Source: an uncultured Acetatifactor sp.
GTDB taxonomy: Bacteria; Bacillota; Clostridia; Lachnospirales; Lachnospiraceae
Assembly: GCA_910578815.1 (NCBI GenBank)
Contig: CAJTSE010000012.1
Coordinates: forward strand, 1-64,000
DNA length: 64,000 bases
Direction: 5' to 3'
Under the pieces are notes generated by a model that made no database searches, was not told where the DNA came from, and was given only the letters and a program-made list of their open reading frames with translations. Below are positions 26,259 to 35,933 of this stretch, one piece after another. Made by a program: the position numbers and the translations under genes. How positions within the stretch are numbered: position 1 is the first letter of the stretch; each line of letters begins with the position of its first letter.

Positions 26259-26931
26259 TCTGAAATTAGGCATCAAGATGATGAAGTATGGGCATTCTGC
26301 AAAGCTGTCCTTTGTGGCAGGTATTGTCCTTATGGCGTTTGGCCTGGTATTTTCCGTGATGGGTATGCTGGTTAAGTTTTCTTTTCCGGGCGGTTATTTT
26401 ATCATGATGTCGGTATTGCTTTTATTACAGTTAATTTCCACCGTCAACGCCTCATACCTGGTTCAGACTTCGCCGGCCAAAAAGAAGCTGCAGACATCGG
26501 TTCCTGCCGTAGTCAGTGTAACCATGATGATGGCAGGGTATCTTTTGAATCTGGTGACGGTAGGCGTGGCAAGTCTGTGCAGCTCCAAAGCTGCCGGCGC
26601 AGTGGAATCTGCCTGTAACCAGCTCATATACAGCGCAGTGATTATGGGGGTGATTATGCTGTATTATGGCGCCTGCTATAAAAAGTTTATAGCGGCTACG
26701 ATTGGTTTTATGGTTATTTTTTTCATCGTATACCAACCTATGATCAATGGAGAGCTATACTGGAACTTCATGCCCTTTGCGGACCCGATTGGAAACTTTG
26801 CGCTGACAGCGCTGATCGGCCTGATAATCATCCTGGTCAGTGGTCTGCTGGAATATTTGCTTTCTCTGGCACTGTACAGAGAGCCCATCTCAAAGCTGGC
26901 GCTGGGAGCAAATTTAAGAAGGCAGATGTGA
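26248..26931 (+). CDS. ABC-2-type permease component
   Basis: The 227-residue protein has about six hydrophobic segments and a central QTSPAKKKLQTSVP loop like that of the upstream permease (KTSPRGMKV), so the two look like diverged halves of one transporter. It is the last gene of the operon and is followed by a clear terminator. Confidence 0.75.
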   Translation: MINDLKLGIKMMKYGHSAKLSFVAGIVLMAFGLVFSVMGMLVKFSFPGGYFIMMSVLLLLQLISTVNASYLVQTSPAKKKLQTSVPAVVSVTMMMAGYLLNLVTVGVASLCSSKAAGAVESACNQLIYSAVIMGVIMLYYGACYKKFIAATIGFMVIFFIVYQPMINGELYWNFMPFADPIGNFALTALIGLIIILVSGLLEYLLSLALYREPISKLALGANLRRQM

Positions 26932-26956
26932 AGGGGACTGAGCGGCTCTGTGTGGC

Positions 26957-26988
26957 AAAAGGCGCATGTAAAAATTCATGCGCCTTTT
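26957..26988 (+). terminator. Rho-independent terminator of the GntR/ABC operon
   Basis: A perfect 12-bp stem, AAAAGGCGCATG (26957-26968) and CATGCGCCTTTT (26977-26988), has an 8-base A/T loop and T4 in the 3' arm. Confidence 0.85.
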
Positions 26989-27171
26989 GTCAATTTACGT
27001 AAACGTCTATTTAGTAAAAAACACTTGATAAAAACAACATATTGTGTTAATTTAATATAAAGCTGAATATTTTATACTATATAGCCAACAAAAAACTTTT
27101 GATTAGAATCACAAATAATACATAGGAAATTGTACGGTAGAAATATACTATACAATTAAAGGGGATAAGAA

Positions 27172-29166
27172 ATGAGTAAGGGAATTTACATAAGTGATTC
27201 CATTCATGGTTTAACTCGTTTGACAGGTTATGAGAGAAAAATAATATCCAGTGTTGGCTTTAATCGTTTGCACGATGTTTATCAAAATTCTACCGTTTAT
27301 TTGACATATCCATCTAACAGGACAAAGCGTTTTGAACATTCTATTGGTACAATGCAGCTATGTTCAGAAATGTTTTTTAATTCTGTGTCCAATTCATCAG
27401 ACAAAACCTTAAAAATATTTTACGAGATTTATGAAAAGGCGATTATAGATGTAATAGCAGACATTAATGCAAACAAAGAATACGAAGGAATATTAAAAAA
27501 AGCGATTAAAGGAATTCCGGATATAAAACTGGATAATTTTCAATCTGCACTTATACCGGATAACGTGCCGTCAAACTACAGAATGGTTCACGAAATACTT
27601 ATTCAGTCAATTAGGGCTGCAGCGCTGTTGCATGACATTGGGCACCCGCCGTATTCTCATGTGGTAGAGCGCGCAATGAAGGCCGCGTACAAAAACGCGA
27701 ATGCAAACACGGATAGAAAAGTAAGTTATCAAAATATAATGAAAAAATATGTTGATGAGGGCAGGCCCCTTCATGAGGTGATGGGAGATGAAGTCAGCCG
27801 TAGTATACTTAAAGGAATTCTTACGCAGACAGTAGAGGAAAATAAGAATAGAAATACTGATGCAAGTGCAAAGGAAATTACTTTCGAAACCATTATTTTA
27901 GAAATTGTCTTAAAAATTTTTGGCGAAAAAGAGCCATTTTCTTATCTGCATAGAATTATAGACAGCAGTTTGGATGGGGATCGTCTGGACTATGTAACTC
28001 GTGACCCTGCGAATTCTGGTATGAATGCGGGACGTATTGATTACCGTAGAATTATTATGGACATGCGTATTATTTTAGAGGAAAATATTCCTTATTTCTG
28101 CGTTCCCATAAAAGCAGTGAATGCCGTCGAAGATTTTTTAAAGCGCCGTTACGATTTATATAAAAATATTGTATTACATCACCGGGTAATAAAGACCGAT
28201 TATTTGATGGAATATACCGTAACGAATTTGATTGAAAAGTATTTTAACGATGAGCCAGAGAACGGCAAGACTGATTTGGAAGAAAATGAAGCGATTCCCT
28301 TTGATATTTCCGGTTTATGGGCGCCCTTGGGTTCTGTTACGCTGACAGAACGAGACTGTGTCTTGTCACAGTGGAATGATTCGTGGCTTATGACTGTATT
28401 AAAGAAAATATATTATGAAAAGTATTATGAGAATGTGACAAGGTATACCACAGAATATATTATTTCAAAGCAGTTTGCCGAATTACTGAATAATAAGCGG
28501 AATTATGTTTCTTTAATAAAAAGAACAGAGGATTTTAAGCATGTAGACGGCAGTTTACGCAATATTTTGCTTGAAAACAGAAAAGAACTGCAAGAAAAGG
28601 TAAAAGTACTCAGTGCAAAGTCAGACCAATACATAAAGGAACATCCAGAAGTAGACAGAAGTAACATGCTGGATGTGGCAGAGTATTTAAACCAGATTAT
28701 GGACTTCGTGACAGAGAGCCCCGAAGATGGCAATTTTTTTACAATGGCAAAATTATTTCATCGTAAGCAGGCGCTTATGCTGAATCAAATTGAAGCAGAA
28801 ATAAAGCAAATTGCCGAAAGTATATGTCAGGAAAAGTTGAAGGACGAAAAATATTTAAATGAAATTGTTGTTTTTAAAGAAATATCACCTGGTGTCAGCC
28901 CTCATGATCCAATTTATTTTTTTGATAATAAAGAGCAGTTATGTACCTTGGAGCAAGTCAGTGGCATTGTTAAATCTTTACGTACAGAAAATTTGTTTCG
29001 GCCGGTTTTTTATCTCTATGTGTTGGTGGATGGTGAAAAAGATACCGTATATGAAAGGCGAGAAGAGCTTTTATCAGCGATTGGTGCCCGCATAGGAGAA
29101 TATGTTTTGAACATAATAAATTCAACATTGGACGAACTCACCGGCCAATTAGATAATTCAAAGTAA
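27172..29166 (+). CDS. HD-domain phosphohydrolase, SAMHD1/dNTPase-like
   Basis: The 664-residue soluble protein has the N-terminal plan of dNTP triphosphohydrolases and SAMHD1: DSIHGLTRLTGYERKIISS, R53-x-x-H56 (RFEHSIGT), the metal-binding LLHDIGHPPYSH with H154-D155, and DGDRLDYVTRD (267-277). Metal ligands look intact, so phosphohydrolase activity is likely; the nucleotide substrate is inferred. The C-terminal 350 residues are helical and unassigned. Base composition is clearly more AT-rich than the flanking operons, a sign of acquisition. GGGGATA precedes the ATG. A 76-residue winged-helix-like protein is encoded 13 bases downstream. dNTP-depleting enzymes of this type occur in anti-phage systems. 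Confidence 0.82.
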   Translation: MSKGIYISDSIHGLTRLTGYERKIISSVGFNRLHDVYQNSTVYLTYPSNRTKRFEHSIGTMQLCSEMFFNSVSNSSDKTLKIFYEIYEKAIIDVIADINANKEYEGILKKAIKGIPDIKLDNFQSALIPDNVPSNYRMVHEILIQSIRAAALLHDIGHPPYSHVVERAMKAAYKNANANTDRKVSYQNIMKKYVDEGRPLHEVMGDEVSRSILKGILTQTVEENKNRNTDASAKEITFETIILEIVLKIFGEKEPFSYLHRIIDSSLDGDRLDYVTRDPANSGMNAGRIDYRRIIMDMRIILEENIPYFCVPIKAVNAVEDFLKRRYDLYKNIVLHHRVIKTDYLMEYTVTNLIEKYFNDEPENGKTDLEENEAIPFDISGLWAPLGSVTLTERDCVLSQWNDSWLMTVLKKIYYEKYYENVTRYTTEYIISKQFAELLNNKRNYVSLIKRTEDFKHVDGSLRNILLENRKELQEKVKVLSAKSDQYIKEHPEVDRSNMLDVAEYLNQIMDFVTESPEDGNFFTMAKLFHRKQALMLNQIEAEIKQIAESICQEKLKDEKYLNEIVVFKEISPGVSPHDPIYFFDNKEQLCTLEQVSGIVKSLRTENLFRPVFYLYVLVDGEKDTVYERREELLSAIGARIGEYVLNIINSTLDELTGQLDNSK

Positions 29167-29179
29167 AAGGAGACAGTTT

Positions 29180-29410
29180 ATGTGCAAGGTGATCATTAAG
29201 AGCCCTGAAAAAAAGGCAGGATTTATTATTTTCAATCATCTTTATGCTAGAGCAAGTGAAAGCTTTACTTTGCAGGATCTTTTACAGGAATTAGTAAATT
29301 ACGGCTTAAACATGTCCGATCAGGATCTGCAAAAAGAGATAGATTTACTGGTTGAAGACGGCGCTGTATCTCGGCGGGTGGGACATTACAAGCGCATTGC
29401 CATGCTTTGA
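29180..29410 (+). CDS. Small winged-helix-like protein paired with the HD protein
   Basis: The 76-residue basic protein has a helix-helix-wing pattern (SFTLQDLLQELVNYGLNMSD, then DLQKEIDLLVEDGAVSRRVG and HYKRI), resembling a minimal winged helix. AAGGAGA precedes the ATG and the gap to the HD gene is 13 bases, so they form a two-gene unit. It may regulate or activate its partner. I do not recognise a named family. A weak GC hairpin with a mixed T-run follows at 29426-29450. Confidence 0.55.
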   Translation: MCKVIIKSPEKKAGFIIFNHLYARASESFTLQDLLQELVNYGLNMSDQDLQKEIDLLVEDGAVSRRVGHYKRIAML

Positions 29411-29650
29411 GGGAATTTTTGGGGGGGCTGTAAAAAGCAGCCTCTATTTTCCGCCCCTCTCTTTAAATTCTCTTCCAGCGCCTTTCCCGCTTTTTGACGG
29501 TAACTGCCAGGTTTGAATTATAGATTGAAGAAGGGATTGCCTCTATGGCTGTGGCATTGAAAAAAATTAAAAGCGAGTTTTAGACAAACAGAAATGAGAG
29601 AAGAAATACCGCAACTGTCGGATGCCGGAATTACGGTAAGGAATGTTATC

Positions 29651-31513
29651 ATGAAGGTTTGGAAAAAATTATCTTCTGTTCTACAGGCCGCCCTTATTAC
29701 ATTTGCACTGCGGATGCAATATGTCCCGGTGCTGAACAGAGCAGACTATAAATCCCGAATTCATTATCTTTACGCACAGGTTACGAATCTGCTGGGTGAG
29801 TACAGCTTTATCGGACTGCTGATCTTTTTGGCAATCCTTTATTTTGTATGTCATGTGAGGCAAAGAGAGGATGTCCGGTTGTATAAAAAGGGAATTCTGC
29901 CTTATTTCTTTTCGTTTTGTCTTTTGATAGGGCAAAGCTGCGCTCAGGAGGGAGGTATAAGTCTCTGTTTCGGAAGTGTGTTCCGAGTGGCTGCTTTTCT
30001 TTTAAGCTTTGCAGGGTATGCCATGCTGTTTCAATATTTTATAGCCTTGTTTTTGGGCCTGTATAAAAAGGCGGCCATATCGAAGTGGGGGACCGGCAGG
30101 GGCAGAAGTTTTTTGGGCCAAAAATGTTTTCGAAATGTATTTCTGCTTCTGATAATTTTGTGGGCTCCTGTCATTATTTTAAGTTACCCCGGAAATCTGT
30201 GTTATGATTTTTTGGGACAGATCGAACAGGGCTTGGGAATAACAGGCTATTCCACTCACCATCCTCTGTTACATACGTTAATTGCGACAGGAATCATTAA
30301 GTTTGGCAGACTGCTGACAGGCAGTTCAGATTTTGGGTTGTTTCTATATTGTTTACTACAGGCTGTGGTGTTGGCGGCGGCTTTGGCTGCCACCGTGGAC
30401 AGGCTGGCAAAAAGGGGAGTCTCCTGCGTACTTAAAATGGCGGCGGTATGTGTGTATGTACTTGCTCCCATGTATTCCAATATTGCGTCCACTGCCGTAA
30501 AGGACGTTCCCTTTATGGCAGCATTTTTGTGGTATATTCTGTTGTTGGAGGATCTGCTGGCGGGAGGTGTGGAAAACAGGAAGCCAATGTACTGGGTCAG
30601 GCTGACAGCAGTACAGGTGCTGGTGGGGCTTTTACGAAACAACGGGATTTATGTTGTGGTGCTGACAGGCGTGGTGCTGGCCGTTATATATAGGAAAAAA
30701 ATACTTTTGCTCTGTACGGCAGTTCTGCCGCTGGTGATTTGTCTTGGAGGAAATGGGCTGCTGGCTTTTGCCTGCGGGGCCGAAGCAGGCAGTCCGGGAG
30801 AAATGTTTTCCATACCCTTTCAGCAGACGGCCCGCTATCTTCAGCTGTACGGAGACGAACTGACGGAGGAAGAACAGAAGGTCATAGCGGAAGTATTGAC
30901 GGATCCGGAACTGGTGGCAGAAAGGTATGATCCGAATATATCCGATCCGGTAAAGGCATTATATTTGCAGGATTGCGGCACGGATAAGCTGGCGGCTTAT
31001 TTTAAGGTCTGGTTTACGGGATTTTTTAAGCATCCCTCGGTTTATCTGGAAGCGTTTTTTATTCATGTATATGGCTGGTTTGATCCTGGGGTCACAAATG
31101 CGATCCGCTATGAGGCGCAGTCGGACTTGTTCCGCCAGGGCGGACTGATTTCGGGGGCGGATAAGCTGCTATTGTTCGTTTATCGGTTTGCGGAGTATAT
31201 TCCTTTTCTGGCGGTCTTGGAAAATGTAGGCGTATATACCTGGCTTTTGTTTCTTCTTGGGGGAAAAGTCAGGCGGGAGAAATGCAAAAAGGGGATTCTG
31301 CTGGCACCCATGTTTATCAGTTTGTTGATCTGCATGGCAGCGCCCTGTTTTTACCTGCATCCGCGGTATGCGTTTCCAATTATGTTTACGATTCCGTTTC
31401 TGTACGGAATCATGGGGGAAGAAGCTGCCAGGGGAATAAATCACGGCAGTTTTTCTCAGGATTTACAGAGTGCTTGTACCGCTGCAGGCAGCGGAGAGAG
31501 CACGGAGGCTTAA
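29651..31513 (+). CDS. Multi-pass membrane protein, DUF6020-like
   Basis: From the ATG at 29651 (AAGGA 8 bases upstream) the product has 620 residues; an upstream ATG at 29594 lacks a binding site. It has about 12 hydrophobic segments and an extracytoplasmic motif YPGNLCYDFLGQIEQGLG followed by YSTHHPLLHT, which resembles DUF6020 and glycosyltransferase-39-like membrane proteins of Firmicutes. A role in cell-surface glycan assembly is possible. It is followed by an acyltransferase gene, which fits envelope modification. Confidence 0.6.
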   Translation: MKVWKKLSSVLQAALITFALRMQYVPVLNRADYKSRIHYLYAQVTNLLGEYSFIGLLIFLAILYFVCHVRQREDVRLYKKGILPYFFSFCLLIGQSCAQEGGISLCFGSVFRVAAFLLSFAGYAMLFQYFIALFLGLYKKAAISKWGTGRGRSFLGQKCFRNVFLLLIILWAPVIILSYPGNLCYDFLGQIEQGLGITGYSTHHPLLHTLIATGIIKFGRLLTGSSDFGLFLYCLLQAVVLAAALAATVDRLAKRGVSCVLKMAAVCVYVLAPMYSNIASTAVKDVPFMAAFLWYILLLEDLLAGGVENRKPMYWVRLTAVQVLVGLLRNNGIYVVVLTGVVLAVIYRKKILLLCTAVLPLVICLGGNGLLAFACGAEAGSPGEMFSIPFQQTARYLQLYGDELTEEEQKVIAEVLTDPELVAERYDPNISDPVKALYLQDCGTDKLAAYFKVWFTGFFKHPSVYLEAFFIHVYGWFDPGVTNAIRYEAQSDLFRQGGLISGADKLLLFVYRFAEYIPFLAVLENVGVYTWLLFLLGGKVRREKCKKGILLAPMFISLLICMAAPCFYLHPRYAFPIMFTIPFLYGIMGEEAARGINHGSFSQDLQSACTAAGSGESTEA

Positions 31514-31560
31514 AGAAGGGCAGGCGCAGGGAAGGCACGGAGACTTAAAGAAGGGCAGGC
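31501..31560 (+). repeat. Two-copy 35-base tandem repeat at a gene end
   Basis: A 25-base unit beginning CACGGAGGCTTAAAGAAGGG (31501-31525) recurs at 31536-31560 with a single G/A change. The stop codon of the membrane-protein gene lies in the first copy, so the duplication leaves the protein unchanged. Confidence 0.8.
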
Positions 31561-31570
31561 AGCCGGGAAA

Positions 31571-32686
31571 GTGCAGATAGGGGAAAAATCACAGGCCATG
31601 AAGAAAGTGCAGGAAATGAAAAAGGAACCACGGTTTACAAAAAGGGATACGCTGGTGGTAAAGGGGATTGCTATCCTGCTGATGCTTTTTTATCATTTGT
31701 TTGAGTCCGGGGAACTTTTGGATAAACTAAACGTGGATCATAGACCGTTTTCTCAGGATACGTTTTTAATGCTCAGCGGTTTCGGGAATATATGTGTGGC
31801 ACTTTTTGTTTTTTTAAGTGCCTACGGGATTACCAAAGGTCTTTCGGCGGAGGAATCGGGGGAGACATATGATTTATGTGCAGCACTGCGAGGGGCATGG
31901 AAGAGAGGGCTAAAACTGATTGGCAGCTTTGTTGTCATGTATATAAGCGTTAATCTCCTTTGGTTTTCTTACTTTGATTATGGTAAGCTTTACGGGAGTG
32001 GGTGGCAGGGCGGAATGTTCGGCCTGCTGGATATGCTGGGACTGGCTAATATTTTTGATACGCCTACTCTGAATATGACCTGGTGGTACATGGAAACAGC
32101 ACTGGTGATTATCTTTTTGATTCCCCTGGTTTATCCGGCAGTTAAAAAGGCCGGCAGGTATCTGATTTTACCGGCGTTGCTGCTGCCTTCCGTAGTTCAA
32201 ATGGACGGGGATATGGCCAGGTATTATCTGGTGATGCTGCTGGGGGCTGTGGCGGCCCGCGAAGGGTGGCTGGAAAAGATTTTGACCTGGAAGCTGAAAA
32301 AGTGCTGGAAGGCGCTGCTGGGGTTGATCCTTCTTGTGCTGACTGTGCTTGTGCGGCAAAATTTCATGGTACATTCTTACTTTTTGTGGATTCTGGACGG
32401 CCCCATTGCTTTGTTTTTGTGCTGGTTTGCTGCCGAAATGCTGGCAGGAATTCCGGGTTTGTCTCAAATATTGGCCTTTTTGGGAAGATATTCCATGAAT
32501 ATGTTTTTTGTTCATACCTTCTTTTATATGTCGCTTTTTAGAGAATTTATTTACTCCTTCCGGTATGCAGGGCTGATTTTTTTGGTGTTGACAGGAGTGT
32601 CATTATCTTATTCGATAGTGCTGGAGCTAATAAAATCTGGAGGGAAACTTTTGTTTGCTCATTTTTATAAAAAGGCTCATATCTGA
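31571..32686 (+). CDS. Acyltransferase 3 family membrane protein
   Basis: The protein has 371 residues from GTG 31571. Start choice is uncertain: ATG codons at 31598 and 31616 are as good, and none has a strong binding site. About ten membrane segments follow a conserved early histidine in LMLFYHLFESG (H42) and later FVFLSAYGITKGL and GRYSMNMFFVHTF, typical of OafA/YrhL-type O-acyltransferases. These transfer acyl groups to extracellular polysaccharide or lipid-linked sugars. It probably acts with the upstream membrane protein. Confidence 0.8.
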   Translation: MQIGEKSQAMKKVQEMKKEPRFTKRDTLVVKGIAILLMLFYHLFESGELLDKLNVDHRPFSQDTFLMLSGFGNICVALFVFLSAYGITKGLSAEESGETYDLCAALRGAWKRGLKLIGSFVVMYISVNLLWFSYFDYGKLYGSGWQGGMFGLLDMLGLANIFDTPTLNMTWWYMETALVIIFLIPLVYPAVKKAGRYLILPALLLPSVVQMDGDMARYYLVMLLGAVAAREGWLEKILTWKLKKCWKALLGLILLVLTVLVRQNFMVHSYFLWILDGPIALFLCWFAAEMLAGIPGLSQILAFLGRYSMNMFFVHTFFYMSLFREFIYSFRYAGLIFLVLTGVSLSYSIVLELIKSGGKLLFAHFYKKAHI

Positions 32687-32699
32687 CTGGCTTATTTCC

Positions 32700-32741
32700 G
32701 TGAGGATCAAATACCTCACAGCTTGCTGAAGGGTATTTGAT
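32700..32741 (+). promoter_or_regulatory. Mutually exclusive hairpins upstream of GH3 gene
   Basis: GTGAGG (32700-32705) can pair with CCTCAC (32714-32719). Alternatively ATCAAATACC (32706-32715) can pair with GGTATTTGAT (32732-32741). The two cannot form together. They lie between the acyltransferase gene and the GH3 gene, 56 bases before its ATG. Confidence 0.45.
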
Positions 32742-32796
32742 TTGGAGGCATTGCGATTGAAAGGTCGTGGATTACAATGAAGAAAGGATAAAAGTT

Positions 32797-35745
32797 ATGA
32801 ACGAAGATGTGTTTTCAACGGAAAAATATGCGGCGAAGGCCAGGGAAGCGGTGGCGGAGGGGATCGTGCTGCTGGAGAATCGGGATAATATACTGCCCCT
32901 GCCTGCAGGAAGCCGGATTGCGCTGTTTGGGAGAAGTCAGTTTTGCTATTATAAAAGCGGAACAGGCTCCGGCGGTATGGTAAACACCGCATATGTAACA
33001 GGTATCCGGGAGGCCCTGGAAAAGGACGGGCGCTTTGCACTGAACGGTGAACTGAATAAGATATATGAGGATTGGCTGGAAGATCATCCCTTCGACATGG
33101 GAGCAGGCTGGGCAGGTGAGCCATGGTATCAGGAGGAAATGCCGGTATCAAGGGAGCTGGCAGAGAATGTGAGAAAAGAATCCGACACTGCCGTCATAAT
33201 AATAGGCCGTACTGCCGGAGAGGATAAAGATAATCTGGCAGCGGAAGGAAGCTATTTGCTGACAAAGACGGAAGAAGAAATGCTGGCAGCAGTATGCAGT
33301 GTATTTGAACGTACGGTGGTACTGCTGAATGTGGGTAATATCATCGACATGAAGTGGGTGGAAAAATATCGTCCGGGAGCGGTGCTTTATGTATGGCAGG
33401 GCGGCCAGGAGGGCGGAAACGGCGTGCTTGACATTTTAAGCGGTGATGTATGTCCTTCGGGCAGGCTTTCCGACACGATTGCCAGAGATATTGAGGATTA
33501 CCCTTCCACAAGTAATTACGGGGATGATGTAAGAAATTTTTATTCTGAAGATATTTACATAGGATACCGTTATTTTTCTACTTTTGCGCCTGAAAAGGTG
33601 CTGTATCCGTTTGGTTTCGGCTTGTCCTACACAAACTTTGACATCAGAGCCACGGCGGCCGGAACCTTAACCGAGGGTATAAATATTCATGCAAAGGTGT
33701 CAAATATGGGAAGTCATGCCGGAAAAGAGGTGGTCCAGATCTATTGCCAGGCACCTCAAGGGGTGCTGGGAAAACCGGCCAGAGTGCTTTGTGGTTTTGC
33801 CAAGACAAAAAATATACTGCCGGGGAAGAGTCATGAGTTGAGCATTCGTTTTCCCATGAACTGTGTTGCTTCCTATGATGACAGCGGCGTTACGGGACAC
33901 AAATCATGTTTTGTGCTGGAGCCGGGTGAATATGTCTTTTATGCCGGGAGTAATGTGCGGGATGCCAGGCCTTGCGGAACTTTTACCATATGTGGTGACA
34001 CGGTAGTGCTGGAACGGCTGGAGGAAGCCCTGGCGCCGACAGAGGGCTTTGCCTGCATGAAGCCGGGAACCCAAAGGGAGGACGGCACGTATGATGTGGA
34101 CTGGCAGCAGGCTTCTCTGCGCACCGTGGACCCGGCGCAGCGCAGGCTGGACAGATTGTCTGCACAGGCTTCGGGCGTGCAGCATTCCCAGCCACAGTCC
34201 GAGCCCCAACAGGCCGGGCATTTACCTTCGGAAACCGTTCAGCCGGAGCCGGTCAAGGGGCCACAGGCGGGATTGGATGACCGCTTTACCGGAGATAAGG
34301 GCTATCGGCTTACCGATGTGGAAAGCGGAAAAGTTTCCATGGAGGATTTTCTGGCCCAGCTTACGGAGGAAGAACTTTGCTGCCTTGTCCGGGGCGAGGG
34401 GATGTGTTCTCCCAAGGTGACGCCGGGAACGGCAGGAGCCTTTGGCGGTATCACGGAAGGGCTTGCACACTATGGTATTCCTGCGGGCTGCTGCGCGGAC
34501 GGACCCAGCGGAATCCGTATGGATTGTGGAACCATTGCTTTTGCAATGCCCAACGGTACCTGCCTTGCCTGCAGCTTTAACGAGAAGCTTTCGGAAGAGC
34601 TGTATGAATGGGAAGGTCTGGAGCTTCGAAAAAATAAAGTGGATACCCTGCTGGGTCCCGGAATGAATCTGCACAGAAATCCGTTAAACGGAAGGAATTT
34701 TGAATACTTCTCCGAAGATCCGCTGCTTACGGGTAAAATGGCGGCAGCCCAGTTAAGAGGATTGCATAAATATAGTGTAACCGGCACCATCAAGCATTTT
34801 GCCTGCAATAATCAAGAGCATCGCCGCAGCTTTGCAGACAGTGTGGTATCCGAAAGAGCTTTGCGGGAGCTTTATTTAAAAGGATTTGAGATTGCAGTAA
34901 AAGAGGGGCAGGCTCGCTCCATCATGTCCACCTACGGCCCTGTAAACGGGATTTGGACGGCAGGCAGCTATGACCTGCTTACCACCATTCTGCGGGATCA
35001 ATGGGGATATACGGGAATTGTGATGACCGACTGGTGGGCAAAGGCCAACAATGAAGGCGAGCCTGCGTCCGTTCAGAATATGGGGGCCATGGTGCGGGCC
35101 CAGAACGATTTGTACATGGTAACGGGGGATGCCTTAAGCAATTCCGGCGGAGATAACTCCATGGAGGAATTAAAGCAAGGTAAGGTGACCCGAATGGAAT
35201 TTGTGCGGAACGGAGCCAATATCTGTCGTTTCCTGCTGGAAACTCCCGCATATTTAAGAATGCACGGAAGAAAGACGGAGTTGGACGAAACGCTTGAGAA
35301 GTGTGCCGAGCAGGAAAACGAAGCCATGGGAACTCTGCTGAAGGTGGAGATGCAGGAGAAAGCAAGCATTGATCCGGCCCTGATAGATACGGCTAAGGGA
35401 AAATCCACCACTATACAGGTAGCGGTGAAGGAACGAGGAACATTCCGGCTGGAATATTCCTGCAGGGCATCGGAAAATGCACCTGATCTGGCCCAGCTTT
35501 CCCTTTCCGTTTTTCAAGACAGACAGCTTTCCGGTACAGTAACTATTTCAGGCGCTGATAAGGTGTGGCAGAAAAAAACCGTGGAATTTCCAGTTCCCTT
35601 ATTCCATTATACCTTTTTTATCAAGCTGTTTTTCGGAATCAGCGGGATGGAGCTGAAAGACATAAAGGTGGTGATGGTCCGCTCCATGGAGGAAGAAATG
35701 CGGAGAAAGCTGAAGGAGCGCCGGAACGAAGATATTGCACAATAA
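32797..35745 (+). CDS. GH3 beta-glucosidase with permuted domain order
   Basis: The 982-residue cytoplasmic enzyme has its domains in the order GH3 C-terminal alpha/beta sandwich (about 15-260, EGIVLLENRDNILPL), Fn3-like domain (about 290-400), a Gln/Pro-rich linker (about 450-490), then the GH3 TIM-barrel with the nucleophile in GIVMTDWW (D745), and a jelly-roll-like C-terminal extension of about 110 residues. This permutation is known for Clostridia and Ruminococcus beta-glucosidases. It hydrolyses terminal beta-glucosides or beta-xylosides. I set the ATG at 32797 (AAGGAT upstream); an in-frame GTG 30 bases earlier is an alternative. Confidence 0.88.
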   Translation: MNEDVFSTEKYAAKAREAVAEGIVLLENRDNILPLPAGSRIALFGRSQFCYYKSGTGSGGMVNTAYVTGIREALEKDGRFALNGELNKIYEDWLEDHPFDMGAGWAGEPWYQEEMPVSRELAENVRKESDTAVIIIGRTAGEDKDNLAAEGSYLLTKTEEEMLAAVCSVFERTVVLLNVGNIIDMKWVEKYRPGAVLYVWQGGQEGGNGVLDILSGDVCPSGRLSDTIARDIEDYPSTSNYGDDVRNFYSEDIYIGYRYFSTFAPEKVLYPFGFGLSYTNFDIRATAAGTLTEGINIHAKVSNMGSHAGKEVVQIYCQAPQGVLGKPARVLCGFAKTKNILPGKSHELSIRFPMNCVASYDDSGVTGHKSCFVLEPGEYVFYAGSNVRDARPCGTFTICGDTVVLERLEEALAPTEGFACMKPGTQREDGTYDVDWQQASLRTVDPAQRRLDRLSAQASGVQHSQPQSEPQQAGHLPSETVQPEPVKGPQAGLDDRFTGDKGYRLTDVESGKVSMEDFLAQLTEEELCCLVRGEGMCSPKVTPGTAGAFGGITEGLAHYGIPAGCCADGPSGIRMDCGTIAFAMPNGTCLACSFNEKLSEELYEWEGLELRKNKVDTLLGPGMNLHRNPLNGRNFEYFSEDPLLTGKMAAAQLRGLHKYSVTGTIKHFACNNQEHRRSFADSVVSERALRELYLKGFEIAVKEGQARSIMSTYGPVNGIWTAGSYDLLTTILRDQWGYTGIVMTDWWAKANNEGEPASVQNMGAMVRAQNDLYMVTGDALSNSGGDNSMEELKQGKVTRMEFVRNGANICRFLLETPAYLRMHGRKTELDETLEKCAEQENEAMGTLLKVEMQEKASIDPALIDTAKGKSTTIQVAVKERGTFRLEYSCRASENAPDLAQLSLSVFQDRQLSGTVTISGADKVWQKKTVEFPVPLFHYTFFIKLFFGISGMELKDIKVVMVRSMEEEMRRKLKERRNEDIAQ

Positions 35746-35781
35746 ACCATTTACAATAAGATAACGTTTTCTAAAGTAAAG

Positions 35782-35821
35782 AAAAGCTCTTGCTGCGAAT
35801 ATCGGCAGTGGGAGCTTTTTT
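35782..35821 (+). terminator. Rho-independent terminator after GH3
   Basis: AAAAGCTC (35782-35789) pairs with GAGCTTTT (35812-35819), with an inner GCTGC/GCAG helix and a T6 run. Confidence 0.75.
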
Positions 35822-35870
35822 ATGCTGCCATTTATTTTAGAAGCTCCCTTCTCCTTGCAGAATGGTTATC

Positions 35871-35924
35871 CCGATGCTATCGAAACTTCATAGTTCCTAC
35901 TATTGTTTATGCAAATAGCATCGG
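35871..35924. repeat. Inverted repeat next to the truncated recombinase
   Basis: CCGATGCTAT (35871-35880) and ATAGCATCGG (35915-35924) are perfect inverted repeats separated by 34 bases, immediately downstream of the recombinase stop. They may form a terminator or mark the end of the former mobile element. Confidence 0.5.
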
Positions 35925-35933
35925 AATAAGTTT

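Noticed and set aside
29545..29583. 12-codon ORF (MAVALKKIKSEF) before the membrane protein gene
   Set aside because: It has no ribosome binding site and is too short to support.
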